A DNA stretch of 64,000 bases, taken from an uncultured Collinsella sp. (lineage in GTDB: Bacteria > Actinomycetota > Coriobacteriia > Coriobacteriales > Coriobacteriaceae). Made by a program: the position numbers and the translations under genes. The notes beneath the pieces are model-generated. The model ran no database searches, was not told the DNA's origin, and worked only from the letters and a program-made list of their open reading frames with translations. Positions 17,157 through 26,500 of the stretch are shown here, in pieces (position 1 is the first letter of the stretch; the number at the start of each line of letters is the position of its first letter). The stretch lies in contig CAUBOH010000002.1 of the NCBI GenBank assembly GCA_958437495.1, positions 1 through 64,000 of the forward strand, read 5' to 3'.

Positions 17157-17473
17157 GGAAAGCCTTTCCCTACCTTGCGGCCGAAGCCCGGAACCGCAAC
17201 TAAAACTTCAAGTTGAACTTAAACGTTACCCATTGTACTCCGTTGCAATAAAGCTGGAAAGGGCCACGCGTCGCCAACGATCGTTAGCGCCCGCGCGCGC
17301 CGTTCGCGGCGCACCGCCGGCAGCTGCTCCCCGACCAGCGTCGCACACACCGCAGCCTCGTGTCGAAATTACGCACGCCCGTAATCCGCCACCGTAAACC
17401 TACCACCTTTGGGTACAAATAACCGCAGACAACTGACCGCGCCACGCCAACCACCCAGGAGCGGACACTATCC
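17157..17473. other. Gene-free interval upstream of the K+/H+ antiporter
   Basis: A 317-nt divergent promoter region. I see no gene and no convincing riboswitch. CCGTAAACCTACCA (17391-17404) resembles CGGTAAACCTACCA at 8074-8087, a possible small repeated motif. The antiporter's AGGAGCGG ribosome site is at 17457-17464. Confidence 0.4.
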
Positions 17474-19075
17474 ATGAACCAGATACTTCTCTTTATCGGC
17501 CTCGTCATCATTTTGTGCCTGACCATCAAACCCGTCGGCAAAAAGCTCCCCTTCCCCACCCTGCTCATCTTTATCGCGCTTGGTATGCTGTTGGGCGTCA
17601 ACGGGCCGGCGCACATCGACTTTAGCGACTACGCGCTCACCGAAACCGTCTGCAGCACGGCGCTGCTGTTCATCATGTTCTACGGCGGCTTTAACACCAA
17701 CATCGACCGTGCCAAACCCGTCGCCGCGCCCGCGATACTGCTGAGCACGCTCGGCGTTATCGCCACCGCCGGCATCACGGGCGCCTTTGCGCACTTCGTG
17801 TTGGGCTTCGACTGGATCGGCGGTCTGCTGCTGGGCTCGGTCGTGGCGTCGACCGATGCGGCAAGCGTCTTTAGCGTGCTGCGCGAACACACCCTATCGC
17901 TGAGGGGCGGCACCGACTCGCTGCTCGAGGTTGAATCGGGCTCCAACGACCCTGTCGCCTACATGCTCACCGCGGTACTCGCCACCCTCGCGGCCGGCGG
18001 CGACATCAACATTCCCGTCTTGCTGGTCAAGCAGATCATCCTAGGCGTGGGCCTGGGCCTTGCCATCGGCTGGACATCCAGCCGCCTGATTGAGCGCGCA
18101 CACGCAACGGCCGAGGGCGCGCAGACTATCTTTTTGTTCGCCGTGGCGATCGTCGCCTACGCGCTGCCAAGCTACCTGGGCGGCAACGGCTTTTTGGCTG
18201 TATACCTGGCGGGCATTGTGCTGGGTGCGAGCGACATCACCGGCAAGGTCGAGATGGCGCACTTCTTTGACACCCTTACCGAGATGGCCGAGATGACCAT
18301 CTTCTTCTTGCTCGGCCTGCTCGTGACGCCTGCGCGCCTGCCGCAAATGCTGTTGCCGGGCCTGGCGCTCATGGCGTTTATGCTCTTTGTGAGCCGCCCC
18401 ATCGCCGTCGGCCTGCTGTTGGCGCCCTTTAAGACGAACCCTCGCCAGGTTGCGCTCGTAAGCTGGGCGGGTCTGCGCGGCGCAGCTTCGGTCGTGTTTA
18501 GCCTCTTTGCTGTGGTGGCCGGTGTTCCCGGTGGGCACGACCTGTTTGACCTGGTGTTTGTGATTGCCGTGTCGAGCATTGTGGTGCAGGGCTCGCTGCT
18601 GCCGGCGGTGGCGAAGAAGCTCGACATGATCGATACGGAAGGCGACGTGCGCCGTACGTTTAACGACTACCGCGACGAGGAAGGCATGTCGTTTGTCAAG
18701 CTCAAGGTGGGAGCTGGACATCCGTTTGCCGGACGCTCGCTCGCGGACATCGGCAGCGCCACGGACATGCTCGTGGTCCTGGTGCTTCGTGACGGTGCGC
18801 ACCCGGTGCTGCCCAACGGCGATACCGTCATCGAGGAAGGCGACCTGTTGGTGATGGCCGCGCCGACGTTTGAAGAGCGTGCCGAGGTTACGCTGCGCGA
18901 GGTCACCGTGACGCCCCACGGTCGCCTGGCCGGCCAACGCCTACGCGATGTGCCGCAAGGCAAGCATCCGTTTATTGTGGTGATGCTCAAACGCGACGGC
19001 CAAACCATCATCCCCGACGGCAACACCCTCATATGCGCCGGCGACGAAGCCGTCATCGCCACGCTGGCATCGTAG
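17474..19075 (+). CDS. K+/H+ antiporter, NhaP2 type, with RCK-C domains
   Basis: A 533-aa cation:proton antiporter of the CPA1/CPA2 fold. About 12-13 transmembrane helices fill residues 1-385, with the family's central motif LLGSVVASTDAASVFSVL near 120 and a GLRGAASVVFSL strand near 335 (typical NhaP2: AWRGLRGA). Two cytoplasmic TrkA-C/RCK-C-like units follow (about 415-480 and 485-533; VLRDGAHPVLPNGDTVIEEGD and MLKRDGQTIIPDGNTLICAGD), which would sense nucleotides or ions. It probably extrudes K+ under potassium or alkaline stress. ATG 17474 follows AGGAGCGG at 9 nt. Monocistronic. Confidence 0.9.
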   Translation: MNQILLFIGLVIILCLTIKPVGKKLPFPTLLIFIALGMLLGVNGPAHIDFSDYALTETVCSTALLFIMFYGGFNTNIDRAKPVAAPAILLSTLGVIATAGITGAFAHFVLGFDWIGGLLLGSVVASTDAASVFSVLREHTLSLRGGTDSLLEVESGSNDPVAYMLTAVLATLAAGGDINIPVLLVKQIILGVGLGLAIGWTSSRLIERAHATAEGAQTIFLFAVAIVAYALPSYLGGNGFLAVYLAGIVLGASDITGKVEMAHFFDTLTEMAEMTIFFLLGLLVTPARLPQMLLPGLALMAFMLFVSRPIAVGLLLAPFKTNPRQVALVSWAGLRGAASVVFSLFAVVAGVPGGHDLFDLVFVIAVSSIVVQGSLLPAVAKKLDMIDTEGDVRRTFNDYRDEEGMSFVKLKVGAGHPFAGRSLADIGSATDMLVVLVLRDGAHPVLPNGDTVIEEGDLLVMAAPTFEERAEVTLREVTVTPHGRLAGQRLRDVPQGKHPFIVVMLKRDGQTIIPDGNTLICAGDEAVIATLAS

Positions 19076-19105
19076 CGGCCAGGTGGTAGCTAATTTGGGA
19101 AGGGG

Positions 19106-19297
19106 TTAGTCATCGTCGACGGCATAGTCGCGGAGGTCGAGCCCTTCGCGTTCGGCTCGGGCCAGGAGCTCTTGGGGCGACTCATCCTCAATATCCATCA
19201 CGTCGAGCATAGCGGCCGGAAAGCCCACGCCGGCTGCGCTCCCCGCGCGATCGAGCAGGCTCTCGCGCAGCTGATCTACATCAACGTCGATCTTCAT
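19106..19297 (-). CDS. Small acidic hypothetical protein
   Basis: A 63-aa acidic protein (MKIDVDVDQLRESLLDRAG...), ending in DDD. The start is ATG 19297 with a perfect AGGAGG 7 nt upstream, which makes it a credible gene. It has a helix-rich, soluble look with no signal or membrane segment. I do not recognise a family with confidence. It is divergent to the MazG gene with only 101 nt between starts, so the two promoters share a small region (CATAAT near 19361 could be the -10 for MazG). It is the last gene of core composition before the island. Confidence 0.65.
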   Translation of the reverse strand: MKIDVDVDQLRESLLDRAGSAAGVGFPAAMLDVMDIEDESPQELLARAEREGLDLRDYAVDDD

Positions 19298-19398
19298 GGT
19301 GAAACCTCCTGCCGGGCAAACCGCACGCCCCAAATGATGTGCAATAAATCCCAGATACGGCCATAATAAAACAATGAACATCGGGGAGGTTACGGACG

Positions 19399-19755
19399 AT
19401 GGATAAGCTCGATGCCATGACGGAACAAGTCAGGGACTTTTGTGATGCACGCGACTGGCGCAAATATCACACGCCAAAAGAGCTTGCCATCGGCATGGCA
19501 ACTGAGTCCTCCGAGCTCCTTCAGCTCTTTCGTTTTATGAGCAACAATCGCATTGCAGAAATGTTCGAAGACACCGAGCAACGCCAAGCCATCGAAGACG
19601 AAGTCGCCGATACGCTCCTTTTCCTCCTGCGTTTTGCCGACCTAAACGGAATCGACCTCCCTGCCGCGCTCTCGTCCAAGCTCAAACGCAATGGCGAGCG
19701 CTACCCCGTCGGCGCATCAGCTGACGAATACAGAAAGGCGGACCACCATGAGTAA
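19399..19755 (+). CDS. MazG-like nucleotide pyrophosphohydrolase
   Basis: A 118-aa all-helical protein of the MazG/dCTPase (RS21-C6-like) group, which hydrolyses NTPs or dNTPs to monophosphate and pyrophosphate. Metal ligands are visible in MATESSELLQLF (E-x2-E, about residues 34-45) and EDEVADTLLFLLRFAD (E-x3-D, about 66-80). KLKRNGERYPV near the C-terminus matches the family's K-x2-N-x2-RYP tail. GGGGAGG precedes the ATG. Its stop overlaps the next gene by 8 nt, so the two are translationally coupled and likely act together, plausibly through nucleotide depletion or sanitation during phage attack (inference). Confidence 0.88.
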   Translation: MDKLDAMTEQVRDFCDARDWRKYHTPKELAIGMATESSELLQLFRFMSNNRIAEMFEDTEQRQAIEDEVADTLLFLLRFADLNGIDLPAALSSKLKRNGERYPVGASADEYRKADHHE

Positions 19756-21490
19756 CGAGTTCGCCCTTCGACAATACACGCTTCCCCTCCCCCAGCCCTT
19801 CGAGACAAGCGAATCGCTGCAGGACTTTGGCACACCAAAGCCCGGATCCCACCATGACGAGAGTTGGCCCGTTCTCTATATTCTGACCAACAGCAAAAAC
19901 AAAACAGCCTACATCGGACAGACAACCAACTACCAGCGACGCATGAGGCAGCACGCCGCAAACGCAGACAAGGACTTCGATCGAACACTTCTGATCGACA
20001 ACCCCACATTCAATCAGTCAGCGACATTTGAGTTTGAGAACAGACTCATTGAGCTGTTTTGCGCTGATGAAAAATTCCAGTTAACCAATGCGAACAACGG
20101 CTATGCACAGTTCGATTATTTTGAGCGACCTCAGTATCGTCAGAAGTTCCGGACTCTATGGACGAAACTTCGCGAAGAAAACTACGCGATCCACCCCATC
20201 GAAGAGCTCGAGAATACCGACCTGTTTAAATTCTCGCCTTTTAAAACGCTCACACCCGATCAATATGAAACGATTGAGACAATTTACAAGCGTCTCGAGC
20301 AGGAACAGAAAGACGTTGAGCAAGGCGGCCCCAAGAAGAAAGGCGTAACCGTCGTAAACGGCGCGCCCGGAACAGGCAAAACCATCCTTGCCATCAGCCT
20401 CATGTTCAAAATCAAAAACGAACCCAAGCTATCCGGCCTGCGGGTCGGTTTCGTGACACCCATGGAGTCTCTGAGCAAGACGCTCAAAAAGCTCACGCAC
20501 TTCCTTCCTGGGTTAAAGCCCGGCGACATTTTGAGCCCCAGCGATGTTACCAAGAATGACCGTTACGACATCTTGCTCGTCGACGAGGCGCATCGACTGG
20601 GCAACTACCTGACCGCCGGCGCCGGCATCGGGGCTTTTTACAACACCTGCGATCGCCTCGGCCTTCCGCATACGAGCAACCAGGTTGACTGGATATTCAA
20701 AAACTGTGACAAGGCATACTTGTTCTACGACCCCAAACAGCAGGTTCGCGCATCCGGACTCAATCGAGACGGCCTTGAGCAGCGACTCAATCAGCTCGAA
20801 GAAGCGGGCATCGAAACTGAAGGGTTCAGCCTAAGCACGCAGATGCGCGTGCGCGGTGGTGACGAATACCTCGATTTTGTCTATGACCTACTCGACAACA
20901 AGGCGTACATGCATGCCGGCATGAAGTTCAAAGAACTCTTTTCATCGGAGCCTTACGATTCGCGAACCGGGGATCCGGACAGCGATATCCCCAGATACCA
21001 GTTTGGAATCGTCGACCGATTTGAGGATTTCTGCTCCCTGCAGCAAGCCAAGGAAGAAGAAGTTGGTCTATCCCGCATGACGGCAGGCTTTGCGTGGAAG
21101 TGGAAAACGAAGAGACACAAAGACGCGTTTGACATCGTCATCGAGGGTATCCCCAAACGTTGGAACTCGAGTCAAAAGGATTGGGTTAACTCCCCCAGCG
21201 CCGTCAACGAGGTCGGATGCATCCACACCGTACAGGGCTACGACCTCAACTACGGCTTCGTAATTCTGGGACCAGACATTTACTACGACACCGATAAAGG
21301 AGCCGTCTGCGCTAACAAAGCGAACTTCAAAGATGCTGTCGCAAAGAAAAAGGCAAGCGACGACGACCTACGAAAGATTATCGTCAACGCCTACTACGTT
21401 CTCATGACGCGCGGCATGCTGGGAACGTTTCTTTATGTATGCGACCCGGCGCTCAAGGAGTATTTGTCACGGTATATCCCGGTGATTTAG
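19748..21490 (+). CDS. GIY-YIG nuclease fused to DUF2075 (SF1-like) helicase
   Basis: A 580-aa fusion. Residues ~41-110 form a GIY-YIG endonuclease domain (VLYILTN, AYIGQT, then R and H in QRRMRQH, and FEFENRLIE with the candidate catalytic glutamate). Residues ~165-580 are a DUF2075 ATPase related to the Schlafen helicase: NGAPGTGKT (204-212, Walker A), ILLVDEAHR (275-283, Walker B), FYDPKQQVRAS, LSTQMRVRG, then CIHTVQGYDLNY and LMTRG as C-terminal helicase motifs. ATG 19748 overlaps the MazG stop; in-frame sequence upstream lies inside mazG. Together they form a two-gene defence-like module. Confidence 0.88.
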   Translation: MSNEFALRQYTLPLPQPFETSESLQDFGTPKPGSHHDESWPVLYILTNSKNKTAYIGQTTNYQRRMRQHAANADKDFDRTLLIDNPTFNQSATFEFENRLIELFCADEKFQLTNANNGYAQFDYFERPQYRQKFRTLWTKLREENYAIHPIEELENTDLFKFSPFKTLTPDQYETIETIYKRLEQEQKDVEQGGPKKKGVTVVNGAPGTGKTILAISLMFKIKNEPKLSGLRVGFVTPMESLSKTLKKLTHFLPGLKPGDILSPSDVTKNDRYDILLVDEAHRLGNYLTAGAGIGAFYNTCDRLGLPHTSNQVDWIFKNCDKAYLFYDPKQQVRASGLNRDGLEQRLNQLEEAGIETEGFSLSTQMRVRGGDEYLDFVYDLLDNKAYMHAGMKFKELFSSEPYDSRTGDPDSDIPRYQFGIVDRFEDFCSLQQAKEEEVGLSRMTAGFAWKWKTKRHKDAFDIVIEGIPKRWNSSQKDWVNSPSAVNEVGCIHTVQGYDLNYGFVILGPDIYYDTDKGAVCANKANFKDAVAKKKASDDDLRKIIVNAYYVLMTRGMLGTFLYVCDPALKEYLSRYIPVI

Positions 21491-21588
21491 CTGCTGCCCG
21501 CGCATGGCATGAATAGCAACGAAAGCAGCAGCGAAGCCCCTAGGAAACAATCTCGGATTCACAAAGGGCGGCGGGGCGCGCCGGTGCC

Positions 21589-23322
21589 TTATCCAACCAA
21601 TACTGCCCCCAGAACATTTGCGAGCTTCTTGGCGGGGCGCCTATTCGCCTTTTCGCCCATCGCCACGAGCGCGTGGTTGCAGGCGTCCTCATTCATGTCG
21701 CAAACAATTCTAAGCTCATGCCGCGCCCTTGAAGCAGCCGTATAAAACAAAGTTCCAGGCTCTGGCATGTAGCTCATGGACGGCTGTTCCCATAAGGCTT
21801 GATCAACATCAATCAAAATTACCGCAGCAGCCTCCATCCCCTTAAACTTCCTCACCGTATGGACGGGAATCTTCTGACCTTTCCACCTCTTTAAGCTCTG
21901 ATCGCCAGTGAAACAGCCCGACAGCTTAGAATTTTCCGGTGTCTTGCATGTGATAATCACAATGTCATTAATACCGGCATTCTTGAGTAGAGCGATATGC
22001 TTATCCACATATACCTCTTGCGCGGCGGCGTCACAATCAATCATAAGCAATGGAGGCTTACCGAGCTTAGCCATAACCTGCGTTCTAAAACCGTGCGCTT
22101 CACCAAGAGCACTCAGGGAAGACTTCTCGATAGCCTCCGTATTCCGGCAGTTTACATAAAGCGTTAGCTTGCAATCGGCATCCATAAGGAAGCTGGGCAT
22201 AGTTGAGCCTTGAACAAACTGCCTTTTGTCGTAAAAGAGATACATGGTGCTTTCTGGCTTTGAATCCACAATAGAGCGTAGCGTTTCGAGCACCATCGCG
22301 TCCTCGATAGCCTTGAGGCCAAAGTCTTGGCCTTCGTCTATTACGATGTGCTGATAGGGAAACGAGTCAGGGTGCTCCATGAGCTCTTCGGTCAGGCTGG
22401 CATAGTTTGGCTCGAAAGAATTGCAGACCTTGCAGGCGTAGCCCGGAATTGTATAGACGTCGATTTCCGGGACATCTTTGCACCTTCTAGTAATCTCTTC
22501 CTTCAAAAGCGAATTAAAGCACAAAAAGAGAACCCTGCCCGTACAGGCGGCCTGCCTAGCCCTCTCAATTGCAATGAGGGTTTTACCAGTTCCTGCCGCC
22601 CCATTAATTACCGCCGTCTTCTGATCCTTTATGAAATTCAACACACGAGCCTGCGAGTCCAGCAGCCGTGCGAACACGAAATCGTTATATCGATAGTCCA
22701 CCGAATTCGTCGGGACGATATCGAACTCCGGCAAGAGCACTTTATGCAAGACCTCTTGAGCCTCGGTCTTGGAGAGTCTCGTCTCCCTTCCCCCGATATT
22801 CATCTTCATGATTCGAGTTATCGGGGCCGTCGGGTCCCCTAGGTCTGTTTTACACAAAGTAATATCGCGAGAAGCCTCGGGGGAGTAATCAATAAAGCCA
22901 AGTTCATGTGCCCCCAGGGACGGAAGCCAAACCGCATGAGCAACCTTGCACCTACCGCAAAGCTCTCCTAACCCTACATCCTCAAAGCGATTAATGAGCT
23001 TCCATTTGATGTTATCCGCCTGCCGATAAGGCCCTCCATGCCTCCTCATCGATATGCCGCTACCGTATAGCCACTCGCCGTTTTCGCAGCGGATCTTTCC
23101 CGCCTTCGCCTCGATGACAAGGATACCGAGCCTGCGATTAAACACGACGAAATCGGCTTCCCTCTGCTCAATAGCGTTTCCATCCACAACATCCAACATC
23201 TTGTATGAATGGATAACCGTAAAATCATCGGGAAGCTTACTCAGCGCGTAATAAATCTCCCCCTCACGGCTCCGATCGTCGTATTCAGCCGGGCCAAGGC
23301 TCGGTATCATTCTTGCAGCCAT
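21589..23322 (-). CDS. NERD nuclease-related domain fused to SF1 helicase
   Basis: A 577-aa protein. Residues ~15-120 are a NERD domain with PD-(D/E)XK-like residues REGEIYYAL, EADFVVF and LVIEAKAGK (Asp57, Glu71, Lys73). Residues ~215-570 are a UvrD/PcrA-like SF1 ATPase: INGAAGTGKTLI (239-250), VIDEGQDF Walker B, FYDKRQFVQGS, LYVNCRNTEAI, then TVRKFKGMEAAAVILIDVD and YTAASRARHELRIV. It is the last gene of the four-gene - strand operon and begins 2 nt after the 88-aa gene. It converges on the DUF2075 gene with ~98 nt between stops. A role in processing foreign DNA ends is inferred. Confidence 0.87.
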   Translation of the reverse strand: MAARMIPSLGPAEYDDRSREGEIYYALSKLPDDFTVIHSYKMLDVVDGNAIEQREADFVVFNRRLGILVIEAKAGKIRCENGEWLYGSGISMRRHGGPYRQADNIKWKLINRFEDVGLGELCGRCKVAHAVWLPSLGAHELGFIDYSPEASRDITLCKTDLGDPTAPITRIMKMNIGGRETRLSKTEAQEVLHKVLLPEFDIVPTNSVDYRYNDFVFARLLDSQARVLNFIKDQKTAVINGAAGTGKTLIAIERARQAACTGRVLFLCFNSLLKEEITRRCKDVPEIDVYTIPGYACKVCNSFEPNYASLTEELMEHPDSFPYQHIVIDEGQDFGLKAIEDAMVLETLRSIVDSKPESTMYLFYDKRQFVQGSTMPSFLMDADCKLTLYVNCRNTEAIEKSSLSALGEAHGFRTQVMAKLGKPPLLMIDCDAAAQEVYVDKHIALLKNAGINDIVIITCKTPENSKLSGCFTGDQSLKRWKGQKIPVHTVRKFKGMEAAAVILIDVDQALWEQPSMSYMPEPGTLFYTAASRARHELRIVCDMNEDACNHALVAMGEKANRRPAKKLANVLGAVLVG

Positions 23323-23324
23323 GG

Positions 23325-23591
23325 CTATGCCTCTTTATCGATCTCTCTCATCACATCTTCAGCGGAGCACTCGCCGACAACAAACAGACTCCAGCCTGAC
23401 GCAAATCGCCAAGCGGAGCCGAAGGCAATGTCAAAATCGCCCGCCGCTTCCTCGTCAAGAAGAATGACCTTGGACTTGCGCCAAACAAGCGTGGCATAAG
23501 CGCTGTCGTCGCCAGCATCAGATAGCTCCACATCTATGCCCGGAGTCTCCCAGCGCAAATGCGAGTCGTAGCTTGTCATTTCACGAATCAA
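23325..23591 (-). CDS. 88-aa protein inside the helicase operon
   Basis: A small acidic protein (TTG start 23591 gives 88 aa; ATG at 23579 gives 84 aa). I recognise no family. The sequence alternates short strands and one helix (LRWETPGIDVELSD, ATLVWRKSKVILLDEE, FASGWSLFVVGE), suggesting a compact beta-rich domain. GAGGAG inside the end of the helicase gene lies 9 nt before the TTG, favouring the longer form; translational coupling could also serve the ATG. It begins the base after the 1682-aa gene's stop and ends 2 nt before the NERD helicase. That packing suggests a stoichiometric partner of one of them. Confidence 0.65.
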   Translation of the reverse strand: MIREMTSYDSHLRWETPGIDVELSDAGDDSAYATLVWRKSKVILLDEEAAGDFDIAFGSAWRFASGWSLFVVGECSAEDVMREIDKEA

Positions 23592-26500
23592 CTAGATCCA
23601 CTCCTCCGAAGAATCAGATCGGATTGACAGTTTCATCGCTTCGGCCAACGATAGCGCCTTGTTGTTTGCGCCATCATCAGAGGCATATAGCTCAAACCCA
23701 GCAACCGAGTCCGAGGCATCCGGCTCCCAATCGAGTTCTTTATCCTCATCGGAATTGCCGGCAGAACAAACGGAAGGCGATACAGAAAGAAGAGTCCCCA
23801 AAATTCGCTTTGCAGCGCCTCGAGAAAGATTCGCCTGCACAGCTTGGTTGTAATAATTTGCAATACAACCGTAGCAGCAAGTTTCTTCGCCACATCCGCA
23901 ATGTCCGTCCACCACCTTATAGGCCTCTTCAATTAGTTCCTTCACTTCTTTGCTGAGCTGGCGCACATGACCGGCTCCTCCAGGCACGTCATCATAGATG
24001 AGTATTGAGAAGCTACCTGCATCATTTTTGTATGTAGTCCCTCCGAGTTCGGTCTCGGGAACCTCAAGGATTTTAGCCGCAGCGGTAAACAGCGCCCACA
24101 TCACAGCTTCCCAGTCGCCATCACAGCAAACCGTCGCCGCATCAAAATCAAATACGAGCTCGAGAACGTCGCTCACAAATGCCGTACCCAGCGCGCTGAA
24201 CCTATTAATCTTTGGAGCAGTGCCGCTCTTCTCGCACCAGTAGGTATGTTGGATCTTCTCTCCACCAACAGCAGCGCGATTGCAGTAAGAGCAGACTTGG
24301 AAGCCCTTAGCAGGGCTATTGAGCACACAAAGTTGCCCGTTCTCGGCATATTTTACTTTCACCGCACCGCCGGGAAAACAAAACTCTCCGGTCGCAGTCT
24401 CGTAAGGCCAGTGCTGGCTAAAGTGCACCGATGCATACCCCTTTGGCCTCGGCCTTCTAAGCCCGATGCCTTTTTTGTTTTCCGTACCGACAAAACCATA
24501 GGAAGGTATGAGCATATTCTTTTCGAGAGCAAACTCGGTATGGCAAACGGGACACTCGCCTTTATCACTGTAGTTTTCAATAGGCCATACAAATGTTTCG
24601 CAATTTGGACACTTTCCATACCTGCGCTTTCGCAACTCTTGCCCTTTCGGCTTTCTGAGTCCAACGGACTTCCAAAGCGTCTTGCCAGCAACGATTTCCG
24701 CCCCCGGTGCATATTCCCTAATGGCTTGACGCATACCCCTAGAAAGCTCGAGCCTGTTCTCACCTACAGAATTCTCGATATCAAGAAGATGGAGCTCTAC
24801 GAGATCAGTCGGAAACCCGTACTTAGGCAATACTCCGTTCTCGGCAAGAATTGCGATAGTTCTCTCCTTCTTGAGCGCATCCCTAGACTTTAGAAGCTTG
24901 GATGCGAGAATGTCGTTGACGCCCATATTCAGCTCAATACCATCCTGAACACGCTCAAAATCAGCATGCTTAAGGCTATGTGCAAGGAGAAGCCTGCCGC
25001 CGCCTCCATTCTCAGCCGAATCGATTGGCCCAACGAGCTTTGCTATCCACCCCCACTCGTTTACGCCAACTTCTTCCGCCACGGGCATGCCTTGCGGAAC
25101 AACGCGGACGAGCTGTTCATAGACGCTCTTTGGCCGCGATGCAAGAAAGCTGCGAAGATCTTCGAGGCCTTCCGGCTCCGATTTAGAAAGATCCATAAAG
25201 TCGTTGTATCCATGAGAGTAGTCTTTGCCCAAGCTCCGGCTCGCGTAGCGAAAGAACTCAGACATAGCGACAGCGAAAACATGCCGTATCGCAATGGCAT
25301 CGTTATTCAGATAACACATTGGCACTCTCGTGTTGCCGCCAATTATCTTGGCTGGGTCCTCAAAGTACGCGACATCATGGGGCCGCAAGCGAGCAAACGT
25401 GATGGCATATCCAGGTTTGCCAGCGCGGCGTCCAACGCGACCGGCTCGTTGCGTATAATTCGCGGTACTAGGTGGAACGTTTCTCATAAAAATGGCCCTC
25501 AAATCGCCAACGTCCACACCCAGCTCAAACGTGGTCGTGCAACTCAAAACATTAACGTTGCCTTTGATAAATTCGCTCTGTATTTCTCTAGCCTTTTTGG
25601 ATGACAGCTGTGCAGTATGTTCCTCGATGTCGAGGGGAAGCGCCTCATCTTGATATACGGTTTTATAGAAGCGGTCTTTGTCTCTTGCCTCTGCGAAGCT
25701 CATTTTCACCATCGTGCCGTTGCATTTCGTTGTCATGCAAACGCCATGCGTGTCCAGATGAGTCTCACATCCACATGCATTGCAACGATAGACAATATCA
25801 TCGTTGGAATGCGGATACATAGTCCAAATATCTCTGCCAAGCCTAAAGTGTTCACGCGAATCGATCAAATATCCTTCGTCCCTAAATAGCTTGCAACTTA
25901 GATACTCCCCCATAAACTGGAATAGACTTTGCAGAATCGGGCGAACGTCCTCACGGGTCAGCTCGATACCGTGGACCCTTTTGACGTACTTGCGAATAAA
26001 GGCACTGCGCTTATTTTCTGTACCACGTACCGCATCTCCCGCAAACTGAACAATATCCTTTGACGCAGAGCCGCCCCCCTCAAGCACGACAAGGTTACCG
26101 CGCTTCTCATGATTGTTTCTTAGCTCAGGGACCCCTTCAGGAACCTCGATAACGTTTTTCTCTCGGAGCAGTTCGAGACAGGTCCTTGCAAACAAAATGT
26201 AGTCTTCGCATGAAAGCCAGGCTGCCCCATCGGCATTAAGTCTATCAACCTGTCTTTCGACAAGCATTTTCGCCCCAGGATGGGAAAAGCCCTTGTTAAA
26301 TTCAGTAGGCTCGATCCTTACAACGCCAAGGCCTTCAAGGCTGTTCCGCGAATCCTCAGCCGCAAGCTCATCGAGAATCCAGGCCGTCGCCTGCCCCTTC
26401 TTGTTGGAACCCAAAACCCCCGGATAACGCCTCTTTGCAACACTTGTTATCCAATCAATAACTGAACTCGGCTTACAGCCTTCACCGTCGCGAGACAGAG

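Noticed and set aside
17157..17473. c-di-AMP (ydaO-type) riboswitch before the K+/H+ antiporter
   Set aside because: Plausible from function, but none of the conserved motifs could be found by eye.
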